Below, one piece after another: positions 46,284 to 56,100 of a stretch of 64,000 nucleotides of DNA (position 1 is the first letter of the stretch; every line of letters starts with the position of its first letter). The stretch is from Corynebacterium tuberculostearicum (GTDB lineage Bacteria; Actinomycetota; Actinomycetes; Mycobacteriales; Mycobacteriaceae): NCBI RefSeq assembly GCF_030503735.1, contig NZ_CP073096.1, forward strand, positions 930,001 through 994,000, in the 5' to 3' direction. A program made the translations under genes and the position numbers. The notes beneath the pieces were generated by a model. The model searched no databases. It worked only from the letters and a program-made list of their open reading frames with translations, and was not told the DNA's origin.

Positions 46284-47450
46284 ATGCAGTATTCCGCAAT
46301 GAAGACCATCGGGGTTGTAGCCAAGCGTGAGATGGCAGTCGCGCTGAAGTCGAAGATGGTAGTGGGCACTATGCTGCTGCTTATCCTCGGCGCTATTATC
46401 GCGCCACTTGCTATCAGCTTCTTCAGCAGCGATGACGAACCTGATTCCGTAGCCGTCGTGGGCATGGAAGCGTCTGCCTTTGAAGATTCCGGCATCGATG
46501 CCACCAAGGTAAAAGACCGAGCGGAAGCCCAGCAATTGGTGGAAGACGACGAGGCCGATGCCGCCCTAGTACCGGTAGAGAACGACGGTTGGGATTTAGT
46601 GAGCAAGGGTGACGCCCCGGCGTCGGTAACTACCACCGTCAACCAAATCGTTGCTTCTCAAGCACAAGCAACGGCACTAGATAAGCTCAATATCGACCCA
46701 CAAGAGTTAGAAAAGGCTACCCCGTCCACCACGGTCAACCAGGTGAACCTAGAAGAAGAGGACGGCACTGAACAAAAGTTGGCCGGCGTTGCCACCGTCA
46801 TGATCGGAGCCATGGTCGTAGTCTTTTCCGTCATGACTTTCGCTGGTCTGATTGGCGGCCGCGTCACCGAGGAAAAGTCCTCCCGCGTGGTGGAAATTAT
46901 CCTATCTTCCGTGCGCCCAGCGGACTTCCTGGCCGGCAAGATTTTGGGCAATACCATCATCGGTTTCTTGGCCACCCTCCTCATCCTGGGCGGTGGCGCG
47001 ATCTCGCTTGCTGCGTCCGGTCTGGCTAGTGACCTCGAGCTGGACTATGGCTTGGTAGCGGTCCTCCTTGTTGGCGAGATTCTAGGCCTGCTTTTCTTTG
47101 GCAGTCTCTACGCTGCAGCCGGCTCTATGGTGCAGCGCACCGAGGATCTCCAGTCCACGCAGACACCGATTCTGTTCCTTGTCTTTGCCACCATGTATGT
47201 ACCGATGTTCGGCTGGATGCACCTGGATGCCACGTGGATGCAAGTCATGACCTGGTTGCCGCCGGTGTCCATGCTGGTCGCTCCGCTGCAGGTGGCCGGG
47301 GGCAACCTCAGCTGGCTAGGCCTTGCCGCAAGCTATCTGCTTATGGCCTTAGCGACGGCACTTATTATCGTCATCGTCGGCCGTATCTACCGCCGCGCCA
47401 TTTTGAACAATGGCCGCAAGATGACCTGGCGCCAAGGCCTGGGCAAATAA
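46284..47450 (+). CDS. ABC transporter permease (NatB/YhaP-like)
   Basis: 388 residues of the ABC-2 type. One N-terminal helix (MVVGTMLLLILGAIIAPLAI), an extracytoplasmic domain of about 150 residues, then five C-terminal helices starting at GVATVMIGAMVVVFSVMTFA, with GGRVTEEKSSRVVEIILSSV as the coupling region. This matches NatB/YhaP. With the upstream ATPase it forms an exporter probably controlled by the TipA-like protein or the palindrome upstream. Substrate unknown. Confidence 0.92.
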   Translation: MQYSAMKTIGVVAKREMAVALKSKMVVGTMLLLILGAIIAPLAISFFSSDDEPDSVAVVGMEASAFEDSGIDATKVKDRAEAQQLVEDDEADAALVPVENDGWDLVSKGDAPASVTTTVNQIVASQAQATALDKLNIDPQELEKATPSTTVNQVNLEEEDGTEQKLAGVATVMIGAMVVVFSVMTFAGLIGGRVTEEKSSRVVEIILSSVRPADFLAGKILGNTIIGFLATLLILGGGAISLAASGLASDLELDYGLVAVLLVGEILGLLFFGSLYAAAGSMVQRTEDLQSTQTPILFLVFATMYVPMFGWMHLDATWMQVMTWLPPVSMLVAPLQVAGGNLSWLGLAASYLLMALATALIIVIVGRIYRRAILNNGRKMTWRQGLGK

Positions 47451-47494
47451 AAATAATCCGGCTCCCCGCCGATTGTGCGGGAGCCGGATTCTTC
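47451..47494. terminator. Bidirectional terminator between convergent genes
   Basis: AATCCGGCTCCC (47455-47466) pairs perfectly with GGGAGCCGGATT (47479-47490). TCTTCT follows on the plus strand and TATTTTTATT on the minus strand, so it can serve the ABC operon and the small membrane gene. Confidence 0.85.
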
Positions 47495-47506
47495 TATGTG
47501 CCGAAG

Positions 47507-47710
47507 CTACTGAGTAATGAACTCGTTGGTGATCGGCTGAGTGATGTCCAAGGTGCCGTGCTCGATGTAATACATACCGAAGAACATGGCAGCAACCATT
47601 ACCAGTGCCAGCAGCATGTTCGGGATCCACTGCACAAAGACGGAAACCCAGCCATTGCCCTTATCGCGAGCTGCCGCTTCGCGCTGTTCCTGAGCCTCAC
47701 GCTCGTTCAT
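47507..47710 (-). CDS. Small single-pass membrane protein
   Basis: 67 residues: a charged start (MNEREAQEQREAAARDKGNG), one membrane helix (WIPNMLLALVMVAAMFFGMYY) and a short outer tail. AAAGG lies 10 bases before the ATG. No family recognised. The palindrome CTTAAC-A-GTTAAG (47754-47766) is upstream and might be an operator. It ends at the shared terminator. Confidence 0.7.
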   Translation of the reverse strand: MNEREAQEQREAAARDKGNGWVSVFVQWIPNMLLALVMVAAMFFGMYYIEHGTLDITQPITNEFITQ

Positions 47711-47818
47711 AATGATAAAACCTTTCGATCCACCGAGGATTAACTACGGATATCTTAACAGTTAAGTGCTTACAAGGCCGCATTCCTCGCACTTTTGATT
47801 GACGCCGAAGACCGAACT

Positions 47819-48118
47819 CTAGATCCCTGGGTCCTCGTTATTAAGCAGCGCTTCTACGAAAGACTCGCGGTCCGCCAGCATGCGCTCGATGTCTTCCTCC
47901 GCGCCTACGATCCACAGCTCGGTGTCTTGGTCGTAGGTCAGCGCGGAGTCTGGGTACGCCTTTAGCGCCTCTTCCATGGCGGAGATTTGTTCCGCGCTAG
48001 CCGTATCCTCTAGGTGCGCCTCGGGGTCACCGATCCGCGGGCTAAGCTCCTCCAGCGCGGTGATGCCGTAGGTTTTATATTGCTTCTTTGGGCGCTCAAA
48101 GAGCTCTTGGCCCATCAT
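47819..48118 (-). CDS. Small acidic protein, unknown
   Basis: 99 residues, strongly acidic (YDQDTELWIVGAEEDIERML, EALLNNEDPGI). No known domain. It starts 5 bp after the MarR gene, so it is the last gene of the operon running from 56199. MMGQ offers two possible starts. Its tight spacing and GC use support a real gene; function cannot be stated. Confidence 0.6.
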   Translation of the reverse strand: MMGQELFERPKKQYKTYGITALEELSPRIGDPEAHLEDTASAEQISAMEEALKAYPDSALTYDQDTELWIVGAEEDIERMLADRESFVEALLNNEDPGI

Positions 48119-48123
48119 GGAGC

Positions 48124-48630
48124 TTAATCCTTTCCGTGTAGTAGTGAATCCGGAACATAGCCTTCGTAGCCTGGCAGGTTAGTCACCTGCACAACTCCGG
48201 TGAAAAAGCGCTTAAGCGCCGGGATATCCTCGGGCTTCAAGTGATCAAAGACCATGCGCCGCACCGATTCCACGTGTTCGGGGGCGGCGCGGCGTAGGTG
48301 TTCTAGGCCGGCGTGCGTTACGCACACATTGATACCGCGGGCATCGTTCTCGTCCGGTTCCTTAAACAATAGGCCGCGCTTTTCCATTCGGGTTACCTGG
48401 TGCGAGGCCCTAGAGCGGTCCCACTCCAGCTGCGTGCACAACTCGCGCAGGCGCAGGCGCTGTTCGGGCGCCTCTGAAAGAGCGACCAGGACGGCAAACT
48501 CGGAAGCAGAGACTTCCCCGCCGGCTTTCAGCGTTTCATCCATTCCCCTATCTATTTTGCGCACAGCGGCAAGCAACAGGCGCCATAGCTCCTGTTCTTC
48601 GTCGTTTAACCAGCGAGTTTGATAAGGCAT
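48124..48630 (-). CDS. MarR-family transcriptional regulator
   Basis: 168 residues with a winged helix at about 45-110 (SASEFAVLVALSEAPEQRLR, LCTQLEWDRSRASHQVTRME, RGLLFKEPDENDARGINVCV). This is the MarR architecture: N- and C-terminal helices make the dimer. It is unusual to find it inside a DNA-repair-like operon, 5 bp after the SbcC-like gene; it may regulate that operon in response to a ligand. Target and ligand unknown. Confidence 0.92.
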   Translation of the reverse strand: MPYQTRWLNDEEQELWRLLLAAVRKIDRGMDETLKAGGEVSASEFAVLVALSEAPEQRLRLRELCTQLEWDRSRASHQVTRMEKRGLLFKEPDENDARGINVCVTHAGLEHLRRAAPEHVESVRRMVFDHLKPEDIPALKRFFTGVVQVTNLPGYEGYVPDSLLHGKD

Positions 48631-48635
48631 GGGAC

Positions 48636-51221
48636 CTAGATTACCCCTTTGAGGGAAGCTATGTCGCGCTCGTCGCGTCCCGGCACCCGGGAGTAGCGCT
48701 CTGGCATGCAGGTAAAGACCAATACCTGATTGTCCCGGCCGACATGGGAAAAGAGCGTGGCCATAAGTTGCAGACGGTGCCTGTCAGTAGAACCCAGCGC
48801 ATCGTCGACGATGACCGGTACCGACTCCGCCCCCACTAATTGCGCAATGGCAAAGCGGGTGAGGATGGCCAATTGCTCGCGGGCACCACCAGAAAGGCTA
48901 GCCAGACTTACCGTCTCATTGTACTGAGTGCGAGCGATCACACGGAGATCTTCATCCAGCTCAAAGGTGATTTCGCCACCATAAACGGCGCGCGCCAACT
49001 GTGAGAGCACAGCTACGAAGGGCGCAGCGTAGCGCTGGCGGGCGGCATCGCGGTGCTTGAGCAATATTTCGCGCAGGTAACGGGCTGCTTGGGCGCGCTT
49101 GTCGACGCTCTCGTACACCGCCCGAGCCATCTCTACCGCCGCGGTGGCCTGCTGTGCGCGCTCGGCGGCACCGGAGTGGAAGTTCACCTCGCTAGAGAGC
49201 CGGCCGAGGTCCACCTCGCAGCGCTGTATGCGGTCGGTGAGGTAGGCAAGGTGAGACTGCGCACCTTCTACCAGCGAATTGGCAGTATCAAGATCAACTG
49301 CTTCCATGTGGTCCAGCTGCCCGCACAGGTCCGCTACGGTGGCTTCCAAGCGGGTGACCTCAGTGTGGAGAGCATCATCGGCGGCGCGCTCGCGCTCGGA
49401 GGCGAGTTCTCGGGTCACTCGTTGCGCATTTTCGCGGGCGGCGTCCAGCTCGGCATCTAGGCGCACTACCTCGTGAGCAAGGCGGCTTTCTCGATACGGC
49501 ACAAGCTCGCGGTCGAGCGCATCGACCTTTTCGCTCGCGGCTTCCTCTGCGGCTTCGGCGGCAGGAAGGTCTACCTCAGCGGTATCTTCAAGGTCCGCGA
49601 CCTTTTCGGCCAGCGCGGAATGCTGGGAGCGCAAGCCGGCCAAGTCATCTGGACCCAGCTCGGCATTAAGCGCTCGGGTAGCGGCATCGAGGGCATCGTT
49701 CTGTGCACGGTGCGCCTCATGGGCTTCCTCGGCCGCAGCTACTGAACCTACGCCCAGGATATCGAGCAGATCCCGCAGCCGCATGCGCGCCTGTTCCACA
49801 TCACGCTGGGTATCCTCGGCCGAGTAGGAACCGGCCGAGAAGCGGGCGGTGATATCACCGATGGTGATAACGCGGGAATCAACGAGCTCGATGGCGGTAT
49901 CCTCCCCCACCTCGATATCCTCGCCATCAACGCGAATGGTAGAACCCGCCGGCCCGGAGAAATGCACCTTGGCAGCCGCGGCCTCGTGCAGGCGCTCTGC
50001 TACCGAAAGGGCCGAGTCCGCCTTATGCAATCCGGTGATATCGGCCGCGGTCACCTCGCGGCCCCGCTGCGCAACGACCGCGCGGGCTTGGTCCGCCTCG
50101 GCGGCAAGGGCGTCAAGCGATTCTAGCCGGGCACTGAGCTTCTCAAACTTCTGCTTATCTTGCTGGCGGCGCGCTTGCTTAAGAGTGCTGCGGGCCGCGG
50201 CATAGTCCTCTTTGGCCACCGCCAGGCGCTTTTCTAATCTTTCCTTCTCCTCGGCTTCCCCTTTAGCCTTGTCCTGCGCGGCGGTGAGCCTGTATTGGGC
50301 AGCCTCGGCGGCCCTGGCAGCTTCCTCGGCCGCGGTGACGAGCTCGGCGCGCTCGGTGACTGCGGATTGTGCACGAGCGAGATCATCCGTGGCACGCTCA
50401 AGCGTGGCTTTATGGGAGTCCAACTTGGCCTGCGCGGTCGCGGCTTCCTCGGCCCGAGACTGCTTGTCAGTGAGATCGGCCTGCGCAGCGGGAAGTTCGG
50501 ACTGGGCGGCGGCTTGGTCGCGCTCGAGTTGTTCGTAGCGCTCGACCACGGAGTCGAGCTCGCGCAGTACGCGGGTAGCCTCTGCGTATTCTTCTTCGGC
50601 GCGGGACAGGGCTTCGGCGGATTCCTTGTACCCGCCTGCCGGATTACCCTTCGCCGCGGTGAAATAGCGCTGATACTCCTTGTCCACGCGGGCCAGCAAC
50701 GCGGAGTCATCGCCGGAGACTTCTTCCTCGGCTAGGCCGGATTCGCGCTCTAGCGCCCGGGTTAGGCTGGGTATACCGACGGCAGAAATGGCCTCGCCGG
50801 TGTCGTCTTGGCGCATAAAGAGGGCGTCGACAAGCGAGCGATCCAAGTGCTCCGAAAGGATGCGCTCCAGCTCATCGTCGGCCTGGCTGCCGGTAAATTG
50901 CGCCGGCCGTGGGGAAGAAATATTCAGCTCGCAAGACTTTTTGGACAGCCAGCGCTTGGCAATGCGAAAGCGGTACTCCCCTACGCTCAGCTCGGCTATA
51001 ACCTCCGGGGCAACGTCCTTGCCCACCGGCTGCAGGGCGCGAATACGCTTGGAGCGGCCGCTATGTTTTTCGGTGAGCACCACGTCGAGCGCCTCCACGA
51101 TGGTGGACTTGCCTGCCTCGTTCTCGCCGTGAATGACCACGACGCCGGTCTCAGGCAGATCGTCGAGGACCAAGTGTTCAATGCCACGGACATTGGTGAG
51201 TTCTAGGCGGTGGATACGCAT
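48636..51221 (-). CDS. SbcC/YhaN-like ATPase
   Basis: 861 residues of the SMC/Rad50-like superfamily. Walker A GENEAGKST is near residue 35 of the N-terminal lobe (MRIHRLELTNVRGIEHLVLD). Long coiled-coil arms (about 200-700) flank a beta-rich centre (HFSGPAGSTIRVDGEDIEVG) in place of an obvious CxxC zinc hook. The C-terminal lobe has the signature SLASLSGGAREQLAILTRFA and Walker B PVIVDDALGSTD. The TAATG overlap with the phosphoesterase gene implies a complex like SbcCD, acting on DNA ends or hairpins. Confidence 0.92.
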   Translation of the reverse strand: MRIHRLELTNVRGIEHLVLDDLPETGVVVIHGENEAGKSTIVEALDVVLTEKHSGRSKRIRALQPVGKDVAPEVIAELSVGEYRFRIAKRWLSKKSCELNISSPRPAQFTGSQADDELERILSEHLDRSLVDALFMRQDDTGEAISAVGIPSLTRALERESGLAEEEVSGDDSALLARVDKEYQRYFTAAKGNPAGGYKESAEALSRAEEEYAEATRVLRELDSVVERYEQLERDQAAAQSELPAAQADLTDKQSRAEEAATAQAKLDSHKATLERATDDLARAQSAVTERAELVTAAEEAARAAEAAQYRLTAAQDKAKGEAEEKERLEKRLAVAKEDYAAARSTLKQARRQQDKQKFEKLSARLESLDALAAEADQARAVVAQRGREVTAADITGLHKADSALSVAERLHEAAAAKVHFSGPAGSTIRVDGEDIEVGEDTAIELVDSRVITIGDITARFSAGSYSAEDTQRDVEQARMRLRDLLDILGVGSVAAAEEAHEAHRAQNDALDAATRALNAELGPDDLAGLRSQHSALAEKVADLEDTAEVDLPAAEAAEEAASEKVDALDRELVPYRESRLAHEVVRLDAELDAARENAQRVTRELASERERAADDALHTEVTRLEATVADLCGQLDHMEAVDLDTANSLVEGAQSHLAYLTDRIQRCEVDLGRLSSEVNFHSGAAERAQQATAAVEMARAVYESVDKRAQAARYLREILLKHRDAARQRYAAPFVAVLSQLARAVYGGEITFELDEDLRVIARTQYNETVSLASLSGGAREQLAILTRFAIAQLVGAESVPVIVDDALGSTDRHRLQLMATLFSHVGRDNQVLVFTCMPERYSRVPGRDERDIASLKGVI

Positions 51222-52339
51222 TAGGACTGTCCTTCCAGGCGGAATAGCAGGTTGGCGGCGTCGCGGGCGACGGGATCCTCGTGGTTATCCAGCAGTTCGT
51301 GCAGCGCCTCGGCCGCGTAGCCGGAAATATCGAGGCTGGCAAGTTCTTCCTCGTTGGGCTCTAGGTAGAGGTCCATGGTGCGCTCGCGGGGGCGCAAGGA
51401 CGCAAATACGGCCTCGTACTCATCCAATCCGCGCTGCAGGCGCGCGTGGGCCTCAACCCCGAGCGTGCCGCGCAGGCTATATTTCACGGCCGTGCGCACC
51501 TTATCCGGGTACTCGCCCAAGCGGGCGAGGAAGCGCTCCACATCCTCGGCGGAATCCACGGCGGCATCGACGGCCTCAAAGGTCCAGCGGCCGATGCGGC
51601 GCTTCTCGACGTCCACCTCATCCCCCACACGCACCACCAGCGCATTGCCGGAATCCGATTCGCCGCCGCCGGTGCTCGTTTCCTTATAGTCCGTGGTCTC
51701 CGGGCTACCGGAGAACCACACCCGTCCGGTCGTGCCAAGGCTCGCGGTGGAGTGGGTATCACCGAGCGCGAGGTAGTCGATGACCCCGCGGTCCAGGCAG
51801 TCCTCGACGAAGGCAAGGTCGATGGTATCGGCGTCATCCTCGCCGGAGCGGGAATCCACCTGGCCGTGGCCGACGGCGATGCGGATGCCCGCAGCCGGCC
51901 CCAACGGTTCGAGCGCTTGGCGGACCAAGTCGTGGTTCGCGCGCTTGGAAAGGTACGGCGCGCCAACCAGTTCCACGCCGGGTGCGACCTCGATGGGCTC
52001 CGAGTCTGCTATGACGTGGACATTGTCCGCGCTGGCCTTATAAAAGACCGAATCCGCCACCAGCGGGTCGTGGTTGCCGGGCAGGACATAGACCGGCACC
52101 GGCAGGCGCTTGAACATCTCCGTGGCGCGGGCGAGGATTTCGCGCGAGAGGGCATTATGCTCAAAAACGTCGCCGGCGACGACGATGAACTCCGCGCCGG
52201 TTTCCTCGGCCAGTTCTCCTAGCCGCACGATTGCGGCCTCGCGATCATCGTTAAAGCGGCCCTGGGCCTCACCCTTCAAAAACCACCGGGTCATGCCCAG
52301 CTGAAAATCGGAGGTGTGGATAAACGTGGTAGCAGTCAT
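51221..52339 (-). CDS. SbcD-like metallophosphoesterase
   Basis: 372 residues. Calcineurin-like motifs are in order: SDFQLG (the usual DxH is DxQ), VVAGDVFEHN, VLPGNHDP, AVGHGQV and LALGDTHS (the usual GHxH is GDxH). Two positions that normally carry metal-binding His are therefore changed; I recall mycobacterial relatives with DWQLG, so the first change may be family-wide. Predicted partner of the SbcC-like ATPase. One-base overlaps link it to both neighbours. Confidence 0.9.
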   Translation of the reverse strand: MTATTFIHTSDFQLGMTRWFLKGEAQGRFNDDREAAIVRLGELAEETGAEFIVVAGDVFEHNALSREILARATEMFKRLPVPVYVLPGNHDPLVADSVFYKASADNVHVIADSEPIEVAPGVELVGAPYLSKRANHDLVRQALEPLGPAAGIRIAVGHGQVDSRSGEDDADTIDLAFVEDCLDRGVIDYLALGDTHSTASLGTTGRVWFSGSPETTDYKETSTGGGESDSGNALVVRVGDEVDVEKRRIGRWTFEAVDAAVDSAEDVERFLARLGEYPDKVRTAVKYSLRGTLGVEAHARLQRGLDEYEAVFASLRPRERTMDLYLEPNEEELASLDISGYAAEALHELLDNHEDPVARDAANLLFRLEGQS

Positions 52340-53160
52340 TAGTGCGTGAGGTGGTAGTAGAGGTCTTCAATATCCGATACTGCGCGCAGGAGGTCCAGGT
52401 TGGTATGTGAGACCGAACGCATGGCCTTACGCAACAGGTCCGGATCGGAGTCATCGATGGCCGGGGCTACCTTGGGCTGCGGCAACTTCGGCAGCTCACG
52501 GCCGTTCCAGAAGATGTCATTCTTTTCTTCCTCGGACAGGTCGCTCGGGGTGAAGCTTTCGCGGCTAACCACCTTGGCTTGCTCTAAGACCATGCGCTCC
52601 AGGCGAGCAAAGTCCAGACCACGCATATTAAAGATGACGGCTGGGTCCGCATCCGCGCGGGTGGCGAGCTTATCGCCCACAGCCACAATGTGCTTGCACA
52701 CGTACTCACCGTCCGGGCAGTCGCAGGTCAGGCGCAGGTCTTCGGCCTCGGGGGCAAAGAGGGTGTCCAGGGCGGCATCGGCAAGCAGGCCCTTGCGCGC
52801 ATTGGCCACAGAATTGGGGGTGCGGGCAAACTCGGTGGCCAGCTGGGCAATATCATCGTTATTGCGGTACGGCAGCTGGATGAGCACCGCAAAGGGCTCG
52901 TTCTGGGAACCAGCAACGCGGCCGTGGATGGCGCCGTTGCGCACCTCGAGGCCCACGACGTGTCCGCCCTCGGCATACTGGCGGCCGCGGGTAATCCGGC
53001 CGCGATCTGCACCATGCGAGGTAAAGGCCGCGATCCGCGAAGCCGTAGTGGACAGGATGCGCCCGCTGCGGTCCACGTGATTGACCTCGGCCGGCGTGCT
53101 TACCCGCTTGCGAGTGCCAAAATTGGCATAGATGACGTTGTCGTCGCCTTTAACAGCCAT
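52339..53160 (-). CDS. SWIM zinc-finger protein
   Basis: 273 residues. The SWIM motif CxCx6CxH is complete in LTCDCPDGEYVCKH near residue 150. N-terminal region (GRITRGRQYAEGGHVVGLEV) and AGSQNEPFAVLIQL are typical of the SWIM proteins that accompany actinobacterial SNF2 helicases. SWIM domains bind DNA or proteins. It lies 3 bp after the helicase gene and overlaps the phosphoesterase gene by one base (TAATG). Confidence 0.93.
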   Translation of the reverse strand: MAVKGDDNVIYANFGTRKRVSTPAEVNHVDRSGRILSTTASRIAAFTSHGADRGRITRGRQYAEGGHVVGLEVRNGAIHGRVAGSQNEPFAVLIQLPYRNNDDIAQLATEFARTPNSVANARKGLLADAALDTLFAPEAEDLRLTCDCPDGEYVCKHIVAVGDKLATRADADPAVIFNMRGLDFARLERMVLEQAKVVSRESFTPSDLSEEEKNDIFWNGRELPKLPQPKVAPAIDDSDPDLLRKAMRSVSHTNLDLLRAVSDIEDLYYHLTH

Positions 53161-53163
53161 GGA

Positions 53164-56100
53164 TTACTCCCTCCCCCGGTAGCTCATGAGTGCGGCCAGC
53201 TGATCTGGATCCAGCTCCGTGAGCCAGCCCTCGCCTTCGCCCACCACGGCGCCGGCCAACTGCGTCTTACCGTCCAAGATATCCTGGATGGATTCCTCCA
53301 GCGTACCCGCGGTGATCATCTTATATACCTGCACATTGCGGCGCTGGCCAATACGGAAGGCACGGTCCGTCGCCTGGTTTTCCACCGCCGGATTCCACCA
53401 GCGGTCCATGTGCACGACGATAGAGGCGGCCGTCAGGTTCAGACCAGTGCCGCCGGCTTTGAGCGAAAGGATCATCGCCGGCGGTCCGTCCTCGGACTGG
53501 AAATCTTCCACCATCTGGTCGCGCTTATTCTTGCTTACCCCGCCATGGAGGAAGGGAATCTCCCGGCCAAGCTGGTTACTAAGGTAGGGCCGCAAGATAT
53601 CGCCAAAGGCCTTGTACTGGGTAAAGACCAAAAGTCGCTCGCCGGATTCGGTGGCATCATCCACGATGCGCATGAGCTCTTTGACCTTGCCGGAGCGGTG
53701 CTTGCCCTTAAGCGTCACCGGCGAGTTATCGCCTAGGTAATGCGCGGGGTGATTACAAATCTGCTTAATACGGGTCAGCGAGGCTAGTACCAGCCCGCGC
53801 TTATTTATTCCCGTAGCCTCCTGCAGATCCTTCTTGACCTGGTTGACCAGTGCCTTATATAAGGCGGCCTGCTCGGTGGTCATGGACACGGTAAGGATTT
53901 GCTCGGACTTTTCCGGCAGGTCATCGATGATATTCGGATCCGTCTTTACGCGGCGGAGGATAAACGGCGCGGTGAGCTGGCGCAGGCGCTCGGACATGTC
54001 CTCATCATTATTGCGCTCGATGGCCTTGGCAAAGTGATTACGGAAAAACGAGGCGGTGCCCAATACACCAGGGTTGCAAAAATCCAGGATGGAGCGCATC
54101 TCTGAGAGGCGATTTTCCACCGGGGTACCGGTCAGCGCCACGCGATGCTCCGAGGGCAGGGAGCGCACGGCCTTGGATGAGCGGGTAGCGGAGTTCTTGA
54201 TCGCCTGGGCCTCATCGAGGACAACGCGCTGCCAGCCCACCTCGCCCATGTCCTTAAAATCACGACCCACAGTGCCGTAGGTGGTGATGACGAGGTCGCT
54301 CTCGCCGGCCCCCTTAATAAAGTCCTCGCCACGCGGACGGCTCGAGCCGTGCTGCACCATGACTTTGAAATCTGGGACGAAGCGCTGAGCCTCGCGCGCC
54401 CAGTTGCCCACCACGGAAGTTGGCGCCACGACGAGCGTGGGCCCGGTCTGCTCGCCGCGGTCCTTTTCCACCGCGAGTAGGGACAGTAGTTGGAGGGTTT
54501 TGCCGAGCCCCATGTCGTCGGCAAGCACTGCCCCAATGCTGTTGCGCGACATCCAATACAGCCAGTCGACGCCACGACGCTGGTACTCGCGCAGCTCCGC
54601 CTGCACAGTCGAAGGGATGTCCACGCGCTCTGGGGCGACCTTATCCACCCCGCCGAGCAACGCCGTATGCCAAGTACTGCCGGTGAACTCGATGGGTTCC
54701 TGGGCCATGGACTCCAGCGCCAACTCGCGCAGCTCGGCCACCGTGACCTGCTCGTGCTCCTCGCCGCCCTCATTAAACTCTTGGCGGCGGCGTTCCACGT
54801 CCGCCATCAGGGCTTCCCAGCCTGGCTCTTCTAGTTGCTTGGCCATCTCCGCGGTGGCGGCCAACTGCTCCAGCTCCTTCTTCTTGCGCGCTATGGCCTT
54901 CTCCCGCAGCGCGTCCATATAACCGGAGACTTGCGAGACCACCTGCTTATCGGCCATCACCCACTTGCCGCGTAGCTGGATGAGACCGGACTTGGAATTG
55001 ACCAAGTCCTCCATCTCTTCCTCAGTAAGTTCCACATCGCCCACGGACATGCGCCAGTTATAGTCCACCAGCTTATTCATGCCGATGTGCTTCTTAGTGG
55101 CGGCCTCGGCCGGATCACGGGCCTCATGGGTCTCCAACTTGGCCTTGGTCTCCATCTGAGCCCAAGCCTTGGGCAACATGACGGTCACGCCATTGGCCTT
55201 GAGCTTATCCACCTCGTGGGTAATAAAGTGGGTGAGCTGGTGGGTCTCAAGGTAGACGTCCCAGTCGCCGTCGCCAGCCTGCGGCAGCTGCGCGGTCTCC
55301 CCCAGCGTGGGTGCGATGCGCACGGCCTTGCGGTGAGCTTCCCTCAGCTTTTCGACGCTCGCCCTATCCAAACTCTGCGCCGACACCGGCCGCGGAGAAT
55401 CCGTGCCTGAGCGCACCCGCACGCGCACGGGCCACTTCGCCTCGTCCGGGTCTTCCTCCAGTGGCTCCTCCACGATATAAACCAGCTGAAGTTCTACCTC
55501 ATAAATCGAGTTTTTCCACTCGTTGAGCCCACGCAGCAGCTGTGCCCGGCCACGGCGAATCGGCCGGGTATCCAAAAGAGCACGCGCGAATTCGTGCCAT
55601 GGCATCGGCCGCGGTGCCTCCGCCACGGGCCGCAGTTCGCGGAAGGCAATCCAATGCGTTAGCTCATCGGCCATATCATCCGAAAGAGCCCGGTTATTTA
55701 CGTGCAAGATCCCCGGCGCGGCGGCCATCATCTCCGCGAGCCATCCGCGCTCGCCTAAACCCGAGGCCAGCTGCCACATAGGGAACCATTCATTGGCCTG
55801 GTACGCCAAGCGGAAAGTCACGCGCCCAGCGCGGACGAATTTGCACAAGCCACCGTAGGCTTGCAATAACCACTGCAGGTCAGGGGCGATAGTGGCTAGC
55901 GGTTTATGGTTGAGGTGTTCCATCTGCGCGAGGGCCGCGACGGCCTCCTCTGGGCCGAACATCGCCATCGGCACCATCAAGGAAACATCCTTGCCCTTCG
56001 GCGTACGCAAGGAAACCCGCGCCCGATTGCGGAAGGACTTTTTCCCCAAGATGGCCTCCACCGCTGGTGGAAAGGTGCCCTCCGGCACGGCATTGGGCAT

